Positions 54,751 through 63,942 of a stretch of DNA of 64,000 nucleotides are shown here, in pieces. The stretch is from Lutibacter sp. (GTDB lineage: Bacteria; Bacteroidota; Bacteroidia; Flavobacteriales; Flavobacteriaceae): contig NZ_JAEINV010000011.1 in NCBI RefSeq assembly GCF_016342705.1, positions 59,815-123,814 on the forward strand. Direction: 5' to 3'. The position numbers were made by a program, and so were the translations under genes. Each line of letters starts with the position of its first letter. Position 1 is the stretch's first letter. Under the pieces are notes generated by a model that was given only the letters and a program-made list of their open reading frames with translations, made no database searches and was not told where the DNA came from.

Positions 54751-56046
54751 ATGAGTAAAGTAATATTAAAAATAGAAAACCTAAGCAAACAATATCGCCT
54801 CGGCTTGGTAGGCACAGGTACGCTGGGTGATGATTTAAAACGCTGGTGGGCAAATATACGCGGTAAAGAAGACCCATTTTTAAAAATAGGCGATGTAAAT
54901 GATAGAAGCACCAAAGGTAGCAGTGATTATGTGTGGGCATTAAAAGATATTAATTTTGAAGTGCAACAAGGAGAAGTTTTAGGGATTATAGGTAAAAATG
55001 GCGCAGGAAAATCTACCTTATTAAAAATATTGTCTAAAATTACCAGCCCAACTACCGGAAGTATAAAATCTAAAGGGCGTGTGGCTTCTTTATTAGAAGT
55101 AGGCACAGGCTTTCATGGAGAAATGACGGGTAGAGAGAACATCTTCCTAAATGGAGCTATTTTAGGGATGACCAAAAAAGAAATTAATGGAAAGCTAGAT
55201 GAAATAATTGAGTTCTCAGGATGCGAAAGATACATTGATACGCCCGTAAAGCGTTATAGTAGTGGAATGACAGTTCGTTTGGCATTTGCCGTAGCCGCTT
55301 TTTTAGAACCTGACATTTTAATTATTGATGAAGTATTGGCAGTAGGCGATGCCGAATTCCAAAAGAAAGCCATTGGTAAAATGCAAGAGATTAGTAAAGG
55401 CGCAGGGCGTACCGTGTTGTTTGTAAGCCATAATATGGCAGCGGTTCAGAGTTTGTGTACTAGGGGTATATTATTGGAAAATGGTATGATTTCCTTTAGT
55501 GGGACTACTGAAGATACCATAGCAAAATATCTTACAGGAAATAAGGAAACCGTATCAGATTTCTCGGAATTTAAAGATCGGTCAGGTAAAGGAAATATCA
55601 TCTTTACAAAAATAATATTAGGTAATCCTCAAAATCCAACAAGCGTTTTTAAGCTTGGTGAAAATATTGGATTTCATTTTGATTTTGTTGTTAATAATAA
55701 AATTGATACGAACAAATTAAGAATTCTTATTGGTGTATACAACGAAAGAGAAGAAGGTATTTTAAGATTTGATAGTGATGCCAATGCCAATTTAGCAATG
55801 AATAATAACCTTATAAACGGTAAAATATCTTGTATTATGGAAGACCATCTTACAATTATGCCCGGTAAGTATTCAGTAAATTTTGCTTTATTTAATGATG
55901 GGATAATGGAAGATTATATTGCAGGGAAAGTACTATTTGATGTAGTAAATGATAATTATTTAGGTGGTAGCAAAACGCTAGATAATAATAGCTTAGCAAA
56001 AGTCCTATACAGGCATAAATGGACTTTAAACAAAATTTCGAATTGA
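54751..56046 (+). CDS. ABC transporter ATPase with Wzt-type C-terminal domain
   Basis: This 431-residue ATPase of a polysaccharide exporter has Walker A GKNGAGKSTLLK, signature YSSGMTVRLAFA and Walker B DILIIDEVLAVGD in the first 260 residues. The remaining 170 residues (about 270-431, SDFSEFKDRSGKGNIIFTKI onward) form a beta-rich Wzt-C-like domain. In O8/O9a systems that domain binds the chemically capped end of the glycan chain. Its presence predicts chain-end recognition and therefore a chain-terminating enzyme nearby; the next gene is a good candidate. Confidence 0.94.
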   Translation: MSKVILKIENLSKQYRLGLVGTGTLGDDLKRWWANIRGKEDPFLKIGDVNDRSTKGSSDYVWALKDINFEVQQGEVLGIIGKNGAGKSTLLKILSKITSPTTGSIKSKGRVASLLEVGTGFHGEMTGRENIFLNGAILGMTKKEINGKLDEIIEFSGCERYIDTPVKRYSSGMTVRLAFAVAAFLEPDILIIDEVLAVGDAEFQKKAIGKMQEISKGAGRTVLFVSHNMAAVQSLCTRGILLENGMISFSGTTEDTIAKYLTGNKETVSDFSEFKDRSGKGNIIFTKIILGNPQNPTSVFKLGENIGFHFDFVVNNKIDTNKLRILIGVYNEREEGILRFDSDANANLAMNNNLINGKISCIMEDHLTIMPGKYSVNFALFNDGIMEDYIAGKVLFDVVNDNYLGGSKTLDNNSLAKVLYRHKWTLNKISN

Positions 56047-56048
56047 TA

Positions 56049-57368
56049 ATGTTAATAGAAAACATAAATATTAAAAATGAACCTTTCCTTTTTGACAAAG
56101 TAGGCAGGGTTGTAATAAAGGAGGACAAGGTTTTACGGATTATAACAAATGACACGTATATAAAGCTTTATAAAGAATTACTAAATTCTCCTGACATTAA
56201 TAATTTATTTTCAAAAGGTTTAATAGAAACAAAAATTTATTCAGAAAGTAAAGAAGATTCTATTCTAATTCTTGAACATAAAAAAATTAATTTTATGCTA
56301 CATCCAAGTGAATATACAAATAAAATGTTTTGGGATGTTGCATATATGTATATTAGCTTGTGTAAAGAGTTATATAATAATCACGGAATATTAACGGTAG
56401 ATGCTCATCCTTGGAATGTTACTTTTGAGGGAACTAAAGCAACTTTTTTTGACTTTAGTTCACTTTATAAAGGAAATGTAATTGGTAAAAACTGGATAGA
56501 TGAATTTGGAAAATATTTTGCAATACCAATCAGGTTGGCAAGCATTTCAAAAAAAACATTTCCATTATCTTTGGAGTATAGAAGAGAGCATTTAAATGGA
56601 TTTGGACTTTCTTTTTTAAACAAAAGGTTGATAAAGAAATTATTTAATAAAAAATTTGAATCAATTTCTAAATATAAAGGAAGACCAAATGATGTTTTTG
56701 ATAAGATTTTAGATTGGCTTGATAAAAATAAACCTATAAATGCAAAAAATGAGTATTGGTTAAACTATGAGCAATCACACTTAGCTGAAATTGGCAACCC
56801 TAAAACAATAAAACAAAAGTTTGTTCATAAAATATTATCTACCAAAAACCCTAAAACTGTTTTAGATTTAGCTTCAAATAAAGGTTATTATGCTTTAATG
56901 GCTGAAAAATTAGGAGCATCTGTAATGGCCTTTGACTATGAGGAAGAGACGATTAATCAATGTTATTATAAAGCAATTGATGTAGAATCTAATATTACTT
57001 CAGCGTTAATGAATTTTTATTTACCAACGCCACCTATGGGAGTTGGGTTAATGAGTAAAAGTGCTTTTGATAGATTAGGAAGCAATATCGTTCTGGCACT
57101 AGCTTTAGTACACCACATTTGTTTGGTGCAGCGGATTCCTGTTTATATTTTTTGCGAAATCTGTAAAAAATATGCTAAAGATGGTGTTATGTTAGAATTT
57201 ATTGATCCAAATGATTTACACGTGAAAAGTTGGAATGCAGATATTCCTATTGATTACAATATTGATAGCATTTGCAACTATATGAAAGATAAATTTCCAA
57301 ATGTAGAGAAAAGCGAAAATATGATAAATGATGGAATAAATAGACAAATCATGTATTTTTATAATTAA
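56049..57368 (+). CDS. Kinase-motif / SAM methyltransferase protein (NoeA-like; possible chain terminator)
   Basis: From ATG 56049, two bases after the ATPase stop, this is 439 residues; an ATG at 56019 would overlap the ATPase gene. The N-terminal half carries a kinase-like loop, DAHPWN at 118-123, with a following FDFSS at 134-138, reminiscent of the HxDxxxxN/DFG pair of small-molecule and LPS kinases. The C-terminal half is a class I methyltransferase: motif I VLDLASNKGYY at 271-281, acidic FDYEEE at 295-300, and LALALVHH at 349-356. The pattern resembles NoeA-like nodulation proteins. Next to Wzm/Wzt genes it recalls WbdD, whose kinase and methyltransferase cap O-antigen, but with reversed domain order. 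The methyltransferase is firm; kinase activity is speculative. Confidence 0.72.
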   Translation: MLIENINIKNEPFLFDKVGRVVIKEDKVLRIITNDTYIKLYKELLNSPDINNLFSKGLIETKIYSESKEDSILILEHKKINFMLHPSEYTNKMFWDVAYMYISLCKELYNNHGILTVDAHPWNVTFEGTKATFFDFSSLYKGNVIGKNWIDEFGKYFAIPIRLASISKKTFPLSLEYRREHLNGFGLSFLNKRLIKKLFNKKFESISKYKGRPNDVFDKILDWLDKNKPINAKNEYWLNYEQSHLAEIGNPKTIKQKFVHKILSTKNPKTVLDLASNKGYYALMAEKLGASVMAFDYEEETINQCYYKAIDVESNITSALMNFYLPTPPMGVGLMSKSAFDRLGSNIVLALALVHHICLVQRIPVYIFCEICKKYAKDGVMLEFIDPNDLHVKSWNADIPIDYNIDSICNYMKDKFPNVEKSENMINDGINRQIMYFYN

Positions 57369-57378
57369 CTTAACTTTT

Positions 57379-58299
57379 ATGTTAAAAAAAATATCAAAAT
57401 TTATTAAACCAACGGTTATAAATAATATTGGAAATAATTTGGAAATGGAAAAATCTCTGTTGGATATAAAGTTGCAAAATGGAAGAATATGGTCGCAACT
57501 TTTAATGCAGAAAAAAAACATTAAATCGCTCCATGAAACTGAATTTAAAGTATTTTCCCAATGCGGAGATGATGGGATTATTCAATATTTGATCCAGAAT
57601 TTAGAAATAGAAAATAAAACATTTGTTGAGTTTGGTGTAGAAGATTATTTGGAGTCAAATACAAGATTTCTGCTAATAAATAATAACTGGTCTGGTTTAG
57701 TAATGGATGGAAGTGATAGTAATGTTTTAAAAATAAAAAGTAATGAGCAATACTGGAAACATGATTTAATTGCTAAATCAGCATTCATTACAGCAGAGAA
57801 TATTAATCATCTTATTGAAGAGGAAGGGTTAAAAGGAGATATTGGATTGTTGCATATTGATATTGATGGGAATGATTATTGGATTTGGAAGGCATTAAAA
57901 GTAGTTGATCCAATAATTATGATTGTTGAATATAATAGTATTTTTGGTTATGAAAGAGCAATTACAATCCCATACAGATCAGATTTTGTAAGAACAAATG
58001 CTCATCATAGTAATTTGTATGCAGGATCCTCTATATTAGCATTATGTGATTTAGCTAATGAAAAGGGCTATTCATTTATTGGTAGTAATAGTACTGGAAA
58101 CAACGCCTATTTTGTTAAAAATAAATATTTAAAAGATTTTAAACCATTATCGGCGAAGGAAGGGTATGTTTTATCTAAATTTAGAGAGTCTAGAGATGAA
58201 CATGGTAAATTGAATTATTTAAGAGCTAAAGATAGATTAAAAAGTATAAAAGGATTACCTGTATATAACACAAGATCTAATAAAATAGAAAAATTATAG
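57379..58299 (+). CDS. FkbM-like / Rossmann methyltransferase-like protein
   Basis: This is a 306-residue cytoplasmic protein. The central part begins VFSQCGDDGIIQYLIQNLEI, then FVEFGVEDYLESNTRFLL, a SAM-binding-like loop, followed by NWSGLVMDGSDSN and the acidic strand LLHIDIDGNDYWIWKAL. This resembles FkbM-family sugar methyltransferases, though the canonical GxG is not obvious (FGVED instead). It lies 10 bases after the NoeA-like gene and probably modifies a glycan residue. Activity and substrate are uncertain. Confidence 0.65.
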   Translation: MLKKISKFIKPTVINNIGNNLEMEKSLLDIKLQNGRIWSQLLMQKKNIKSLHETEFKVFSQCGDDGIIQYLIQNLEIENKTFVEFGVEDYLESNTRFLLINNNWSGLVMDGSDSNVLKIKSNEQYWKHDLIAKSAFITAENINHLIEEEGLKGDIGLLHIDIDGNDYWIWKALKVVDPIIMIVEYNSIFGYERAITIPYRSDFVRTNAHHSNLYAGSSILALCDLANEKGYSFIGSNSTGNNAYFVKNKYLKDFKPLSAKEGYVLSKFRESRDEHGKLNYLRAKDRLKSIKGLPVYNTRSNKIEKL

Positions 58300-58385
58300 T
58301 TTATGAAAATTATTTTTGATAAGTAAAATAGATTTATACAAGAAATGATTAATTAAAGTTTGAATAAATAATAAAAAGTAAACAA

Positions 58386-59222
58386 TTGAAAAATAAAATA
58401 AAGAAAATAATAGTTCGTGTTATTAAATATTTTGGATATAAATTAGTGCCTATTAGTTCTGCAAGTAGTAATTTTAAAAAATTAGATAGCACTGCTTTAA
58501 ATGAAAATTTTGATAATATATGCCATAATTATGAAAATTTATTTGGAGAAAAATATGGAAAAATTCCTAAGAATGAAAAACGAATAGGCATATTAAAAGA
58601 TTTATTAGGCACACCACCTTCAGAAGCCTATTTTATTATTAATTCAATTGCTAAAACAGAAATGATTGATGGTGATGTTTGTGAATTTGGAGTTGCACAA
58701 GGTATTACTTCGCAGTTAATAGCTAATGAAATATTAAATAATGAATTAAAGAAATTACACTTATTTGATTCATTTGAAGGGCTTCCAAAACCAACCACTA
58801 ATGACACCCTTAAAGATGATATTTTTAATTTAGGAAGTATTGAAGCATATGCTGGCAAAATGAGTTTACCAATAGAACTGGTGTTAAATAGGTTAGATAA
58901 TATTGAATTTCCTAAAAATAGATATGTTATCCATAAAGGCTTTATAGAAGAATTAATAATTGCTAAAAGGCAATTTCCAAAGTATGTTTCATTTGCTTAT
59001 GTCGATTTTGATTTTTATGAGCCAATAAAAATCATTTTAGAGTACTTAAACAATGTGACTAAAAAAGGAGCAGTTATTATGGTTGACGACTATGATTTCT
59101 TTTCAACAGGAGTGAAAATTGCGGTTGATGAATTTATCCTAGAGAATAAGTCTAAATATGAATTATTTATTCCTAAAAAAACATTTGGATGCTTTGCAAT
59201 ACTAACAAAGTTGGAAGATTAA
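58386..59222 (+). CDS. TylF/MycF-family O-methyltransferase
   Basis: This 278-residue protein reads from TTG at 58386 (KNKIKKIIVRVIKYFGYKL), with no better ATG upstream. TylF-family signatures are GDVCEFGVAQGITSQLIA (SAM binding), LHLFDSFEGLPKP, FAYVDFDFYEPIKIILEYL and the metal-binding VIMVDDYDFFSTGVKIAVDE. Characterised relatives are Mg-dependent sugar O-methyltransferases in antibiotic pathways. Here, in a glycan locus, it probably methylates a sugar of the exported polymer. An 86-base gap upstream holds no gene. Confidence 0.87.
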   Translation: MKNKIKKIIVRVIKYFGYKLVPISSASSNFKKLDSTALNENFDNICHNYENLFGEKYGKIPKNEKRIGILKDLLGTPPSEAYFIINSIAKTEMIDGDVCEFGVAQGITSQLIANEILNNELKKLHLFDSFEGLPKPTTNDTLKDDIFNLGSIEAYAGKMSLPIELVLNRLDNIEFPKNRYVIHKGFIEELIIAKRQFPKYVSFAYVDFDFYEPIKIILEYLNNVTKKGAVIMVDDYDFFSTGVKIAVDEFILENKSKYELFIPKKTFGCFAILTKLED

Positions 59223-59344
59223 TATTTGGATGTATTTGAATACTTAATTTATAAACCGTTTGAGGTTTAATTTATTTACTTTTAAGATTTTTTAAAAAGT
59301 AATGTATCTTAGATTTCTGATATCTTTTTAATTATAAAATAAAA

Positions 59345-60421
59345 ATGAAAAAAGTACTTATTGACAATCAAGTGTATGAAAATCAAAAATTTGGCGGAAT
59401 AAGTCGTTATTTTAACGAATTGAAATTAGGTAATGATACAATTCAAGAAATGGAATTATTTGTTAGTGATAATTCTAATAAGAATCAAATTAATAAACGA
59501 ATTCAACGAAAATTAGCAAGAGTTATTTTTAATCAACCACAAATAAAGTTTGGAAAAAATGATTTTTACATTTCGCAAATTAAAAACCTTCAATATAATA
59601 TCTTTCATCCTACCTATTACGATAATTATTTTTTGGCTCATTTGAAAAAACCATTTGTGTTAACTGTGCACGATATGATTCACGAAAAATATGCAGAGTA
59701 TTTTGGAAATAGTTTTGATTCAATTAATAAACGAAGATTATGTGAAAAGGCCGCTAAAATTATTGCCATTTCAAATACAACAAAAAAAGATCTTGTAGAT
59801 ATTTTTAATATTCCGAAGGAAAAAATTGAAGTAATTTACCATGCTACAAATTATGATTCCATAGCAGAAGATAAGCCAGACATAGATTTTCAAGGAATGC
59901 GTTATTTATTATTTACAGGAAATAGAAGTTTTTATAAAAATTTTCTAACTTTTTTGATCGCAGTCTCTCCAATTTTGAAACAATATAAAGATTTACAATT
60001 GATTTGTACAGGACCAGTTTTCAATTCAGTCGAAATGCGGTGGATTAAAGATTTGGGAATAGGAGACAAGGTTAAAAGTTTTTTTTGTGAGAGTGATAAT
60101 GAGTTAGTTTATTTATATAAAAATGCAGAGTGTTTTGTGTTTCCATCATTGTATGAAGGTTTTGGATTCCCTATATTAGAAGCGTTCGCATGTAATTGTC
60201 CTTTAGTAAGCAGTAATGGTGGTTCGTTAATGGAAATAGCTGGTGATGCTGCTGTTTATTTTGACCCAAAGAACATTAAAGAAATGAGAGAATCAATTCA
60301 CGATGTAATAACAGACTTTTCATTGAAAAAAGAATTGATTGAAGCGGGAAAGATTCGTTTAAAAGATTTTTCTTGGGATAAATGCCGTACTGAAACTAAT
60401 TTACTTTATAATAAAGTTTAA
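59345..60421 (+). CDS. Glycosyltransferase family 4 (GT-B)
   Basis: This 358-residue retaining glycosyltransferase has two Rossmann halves. The acceptor half contains YNIFHPTYYDNYF and VLTVHDMIHEKYAEYF. The nucleotide-sugar half contains ENAECFVFPSLYEGFGFPIL in related form (KNAECFVFPSLYEGFGFPIL), with the conserved Glu pair of the GT4 ExxxxxxxE motif (EGFGFPILE). It probably uses GDP-mannose or GDP-fucose, because gmd and fcl follow, but the donor cannot be proven. It is preceded by a 122-base AT-rich gap. Confidence 0.92.
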   Translation: MKKVLIDNQVYENQKFGGISRYFNELKLGNDTIQEMELFVSDNSNKNQINKRIQRKLARVIFNQPQIKFGKNDFYISQIKNLQYNIFHPTYYDNYFLAHLKKPFVLTVHDMIHEKYAEYFGNSFDSINKRRLCEKAAKIIAISNTTKKDLVDIFNIPKEKIEVIYHATNYDSIAEDKPDIDFQGMRYLLFTGNRSFYKNFLTFLIAVSPILKQYKDLQLICTGPVFNSVEMRWIKDLGIGDKVKSFFCESDNELVYLYKNAECFVFPSLYEGFGFPILEAFACNCPLVSSNGGSLMEIAGDAAVYFDPKNIKEMRESIHDVITDFSLKKELIEAGKIRLKDFSWDKCRTETNLLYNKV

Positions 60422-60504
60422 TTTATAAGGAAAACCATTTGAAAAAATGTTTTTTAGTGGTAATATAAAATAAGAAATAGGTTTAGGCCAAAAAAAACAA
60501 AGCA

Positions 60505-61617
60505 ATGAAAACAGCACTCATTACAGGAATCACAGGACAAGATGGCGCTTATTTAGCGGAGTTTTTACTACAAAAAGGATATGAGGTACACGGTATAAAA
60601 AGACGAAGTTCCCTATTTAATACAGAGCGTATAGACCATTTATACAAAGATCCGCATGAAAAAAATGTAAAATTTAAATTGCATTTTGGAGATTTATCGG
60701 ATGCTATGAACTTAACGCGTATTATACAAGAAGTGCAACCCGATGAAATTTATAATTTAGGCGCTATGTCGCACGTAAAAGTAAGTTTTGATACGCCAGA
60801 ATATACAGCCAATGTAGATGGGTTAGGAACCTTACGCCTTTTAGAGTCGGTGCGATTATTGGGCTTAACTAACAAAACAAAAATATACCAGGCGTCCACG
60901 TCAGAATTATATGGTTTGGTACAAGAAACACCACAAACAGAAAGCACCCCTTTTTATCCACGTTCACCCTATGCAGTAGCTAAAATGTACGCCTATTGGA
61001 TTACTGTAAATTACCGAGAAGCCTATAAGATGTTTGCATGCAATGGTATTTTATTTAACCATGAATCTCCTTTACGAGGCGAAACGTTTGTGACACGTAA
61101 AATTACCCGTGCTACCAGTAGAATTGCCTTAGGCTTACAAGATACAGTATATTTAGGAAACTTAAATGCAAAACGCGATTGGGGACATGCCAAAGATTAT
61201 GTGGAGGCCATGTGGCTGATGTTGCAACAAGAACAACCAGAAGATTTTGTAATTGCAACCGGCATTACCACTTCAGTACGTGATTTTGTGACGTTGGCAT
61301 TTGCAGAAGTAGGAATTGAATTGGCTTTTGAAGGTGAAAATGAACATGAAATAGGGAAAGTAGTTAGGTGTAACAATCCAGCTTATCAAGTGGCACTGGG
61401 TAAAGTAGTAGTTAAAATAGATCCAACATATTACCGTCCTACAGAAGTAGATTTGTTAATGGGGGACGCTACTAAATGCAAACAAAAATTAGGTTGGAAA
61501 CCAAAATATAATTTACAAGGCTTGGTGCACGAGATGATGGCACACGACATTAATTTGTTCAAAAAAGATCAGTTTTTAAAAGATGGAGGTTTTGATACCT
61601 TGAATACTTTTGAGTAG
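60505..61617 (+). CDS. gmd: GDP-mannose 4,6-dehydratase
   Basis: This is the first step from GDP-mannose to GDP-L-fucose (also to GDP-rhamnose or perosamine). The 370-residue SDR protein has the NADP-binding [19 protein letters not shown], catalytic Thr/Glu and the YxxxK motif in [15 protein letters not shown]. Specificity segments include [17 protein letters not shown] and [14 protein letters not shown]. Its partner fcl lies 1.4 kb further on; the pair is normally adjacent, but here a repeat array with a nuclease gene separates them. Confidence 0.97.
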   Translation: MKTALITGITGQDGAYLAEFLLQKGYEVHGIKRRSSLFNTERIDHLYKDPHEKNVKFKLHFGDLSDAMNLTRIIQEVQPDEIYNLGAMSHVKVSFDTPEYTANVDGLGTLRLLESVRLLGLTNKTKIYQASTSELYGLVQETPQTESTPFYPRSPYAVAKMYAYWITVNYREAYKMFACNGILFNHESPLRGETFVTRKITRATSRIALGLQDTVYLGNLNAKRDWGHAKDYVEAMWLMLQQEQPEDFVIATGITTSVRDFVTLAFAEVGIELAFEGENEHEIGKVVRCNNPAYQVALGKVVVKIDPTYYRPTEVDLLMGDATKCKQKLGWKPKYNLQGLVHEMMAHDINLFKKDQFLKDGGFDTLNTFE

Positions 61618-62318
61618 CGAGGAGCGGTTCTCGATACGATTCCTTGAAAAAAGGAATCACTCGAACTGACGGCGCAAGGCAAATAATGAACGTCAGTTCG
61701 AGTGCCTTAACGAAGTGGTTCTCGATACAATTTTAACATGAATTTCATTCATATTAAAATCACTCGAACTGACGCGGGGTCAACAAAAAAAAACTAATAA
61801 ACGAACGTCAGTTCGAGTGCCGAAACGCAGTGCAGGTGTATCGAGAACAAGTGTGTTTTGAATAACGAGCGGTTCTCGATACAATTTTAAAACGGTTCTC
61901 GATACAATTCCTTGAAAAAAGGAATCACTCGAACTGACGGCGCAAGGCAAATCATGAACGTCAGTTCGAGTGCCTTAACGAAGTGGTTCTCGATACAATT
62001 TTAACATGAATTTCATTCATATTAAAATCACTCGAACTGACGCGGGGTCAACAAAAAAAAACTAATAAACGAACGTCAGTTCGAGTGCCGTAACGAAGTG
62101 CAGGTGTATCGAGAACAAGTGTGTTTGAATAGCGAGTGGTTCTGGATACAATTTTAAAACGGTTCTCGATACGATTCCTTAAAAAAAGGAATCACTCGAA
62201 CTGACGCTGGGTATGATACGAACAAGAAACGTCTCTTCGAGTGGTTTTAGGAAGCGGAGCGGACTAAAATTGTATCGAGAAGTGCTAGTAATTAATACAT
62301 TATAACTAATTCAATGCT
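61618..62318. repeat. Tandem palindrome array 1 (268-bp units)
   Basis: This 701-base gap is almost entirely repeat. Module A is CGTCAGTTCGAGTG and module B is GTATCGAGAAC; inverted copies are A' and B'. Unit 1 runs from B' at 61627 and unit 2 from B' at 61895 (268 bases), with about nine differences between them. A partial third begins with B' at 62162 (267 bases). Each unit reads B'-stem-A', A-B'-stem-A', A-B. The inner stems differ (ATTCCTTG/AAAGGAAT and an AATTTTAACATG stem). A divergent A variant (62230-62243) and B variant (62272-62282) end the array 37 bases before the GIY-YIG gene. Confidence 0.95.
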
Positions 62319-62606
62319 ATGAAAAAGAGTTATGTATATATATTAAAATGTGCAGATGACACCTATTATACAGGAGTGACCAGTAACTTGGAAAGTAGAA
62401 TGTTAAAGCACCAAACAGGATTTTACCCAAATAGTTACACAGCTTCCAGAAAACCATTAAAATTAGTATTTTACTGCGAGTTCACAGATATAAATAAGGC
62501 TATTGAAACAGAAAAACAGCTAAAAAAATGGTCTAAAGCAAAAAAAGAAGCTTTAATTAATGGAGAATTTAATAGTTTAATTAATTTAGCCAAGAAGAAG
62601 TTTTAG
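62319..62606 (+). CDS. Small GIY-YIG nuclease between palindrome arrays
   Basis: This is a 95-residue single-domain GIY-YIG protein. The GIY strand appears as YVYILK (5-10), the YIG strand as YYTG (16-19), followed by the catalytic Arg27 in NLESRMLKH and a metal-binding Glu in AIETEKQLKKW (63 or 65). All core positions are present, so nuclease activity is plausible. It has no other domain. The gene is embedded between two arrays of the same palindrome family and separates gmd from fcl. Stand-alone members are commonly annotated as endonuclease-like or UPF0213 type. Whether it acts on the flanking repeats is unknown. Confidence 0.93.
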   Translation: MKKSYVYILKCADDTYYTGVTSNLESRMLKHQTGFYPNSYTASRKPLKLVFYCEFTDINKAIETEKQLKKWSKAKKEALINGEFNSLINLAKKKF

Positions 62607-63018
62607 GTTGCCGTAGTATTTGGTTCGAGACAATTTTAAAACGGGTTCTCGATACGATTCCTTGAAAAAAGGAATCACTCGAACTGACGCGGGGTCAACA
62701 AAAAAAAACTTGTAAACGAACGTCAGTTCGAGTGCCGAAACGCAGTGCAGGTGTATCGAGAACAAGTGGGTTTTGAATAGCGAGTGGTTCTCGAGACAAT
62801 TTTAAAACGGTTCTCGATACAATTCCTTGAAAAAAGGAATCACTCGAACTGACGCGGGGTCAACAAAAAAAAACTAATAAACGAACGTCAGTTCGAGTGT
62901 TTTTTGAGTAATGAAATGAATCAAAAAATGTATCGAGAACAAGTGGGTTTTGAATAGCGAGTGCACAGCGTATCGAGAGGGAGAACAGTATTAAAAAAAA
63001 GAAAGATAGTTAAATAAC
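62607..63018. repeat. Tandem palindrome array 2 (165-bp units)
   Basis: This 412-base gap is also repeat. B' at 62645-62655 and 62810-62820, A' at 62676-62689 and 62841-62854, and A at 62721-62734 and 62886-62899 all recur at exactly 165 bases. B occurs at 62753-62763 and, in a divergent context, at 62930-62940. The 165-base unit equals the 268-base unit of array 1 minus one 103-base module (the A-B'-stem-A' part). The last 40 bases before fcl are AT-rich and probably carry its ribosome-binding region. Confidence 0.95.
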
Positions 63019-63942
63019 ATGCAAAAAGAGTCAAAAATATACATAGCTGGGCATACAGGAATGGTGGGGAGTGCTATTGTTAGAAAGTTACAAGCAGCAG
63101 GCTACACCAATTTAGTTTTTAGAACCTCTAAAGCGTTAGATTTAACCAACCAACAAGCGGTCATAGATTTTTTTAGATTGGAGCAACCAGAATATGTATT
63201 TTTGGCAGCAGCAAAAGTTGGAGGTATTGAAGCAAATAACACCTATAGAGCACAATTTTTGTATGAAAACTTACAAATTGAAAGCAATATTATTCATCAA
63301 AGTTATGTACATAAGGTAAAAAAGTTGTTGTTTTTAGCTTCTTCTTGTATTTATCCAAAGTTAGCCCCACAACCTATTAAAGAAAGCTATTTATTAACGG
63401 GGGAATTAGAACCTACCAATGAACCCTATGCCATTGCAAAAATAGCAGGGATTAAATTATGTGAAACTTACAACCAACAATATGGGTGTAATTTTATATC
63501 CGTAATGCCAACCAATTTGTATGGTCCAAATGACAATTACGAATTAAATAACTCACACGTATTACCCGCCTTATTGCGAAAGTTTCACGAAGCCAAAAAA
63601 AATAATGCTGCAACGGTTGAAGTATGGGGAACAGGTGCTCCCAAACGAGAATTTTTACATGTTGATGATTTAGCCACTGCTTGTTATCATTTAATGCAAA
63701 CCTATAAAGGCTCCATAAGTGTAAATATTGGAACGGGAACAGACCTTTCCATTAAAGAATTGGCGGAACTCATTGCAACTATTGTAGGTTATAAAGGTGA
63801 AATTGTTTGGAATACTGATAAACCAGACGGCACACCACGTAAATTATTAGATGTTTCTTTAATTCATAGTTTGGGATGGAAACATACTACGGAGTTGGAA
63901 GAAGGGATAAAGGAAGTGTATAAATGTATTATACTGAAATAG
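63019..63942 (+). CDS. fcl: GDP-L-fucose synthase
   Basis: This is an epimerase-reductase that converts the Gmd product to GDP-L-fucose with NADPH. The 307-residue SDR protein has the N-terminal [19 protein letters not shown], catalytic Ser in [15 protein letters not shown] and YxxxK in [16 protein letters not shown]. The family segment [20 protein letters not shown] follows. With gmd it makes the fucose donor for the glycan locus. The last 58 bases of the window show no feature. Confidence 0.96.
   Translation: MQKESKIYIAGHTGMVGSAIVRKLQAAGYTNLVFRTSKALDLTNQQAVIDFFRLEQPEYVFLAAAKVGGIEANNTYRAQFLYENLQIESNIIHQSYVHKVKKLLFLASSCIYPKLAPQPIKESYLLTGELEPTNEPYAIAKIAGIKLCETYNQQYGCNFISVMPTNLYGPNDNYELNNSHVLPALLRKFHEAKKNNAATVEVWGTGAPKREFLHVDDLATACYHLMQTYKGSISVNIGTGTDLSIKELAELIATIVGYKGEIVWNTDKPDGTPRKLLDVSLIHSLGWKHTTELEEGIKEVYKCIILK

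Noticed and set aside
61618..63018. CRISPR array
   Set aside because: Units are long (165 or 268 bases) and near-identical, with palindromic modules and no unique spacers; there are no cas genes.
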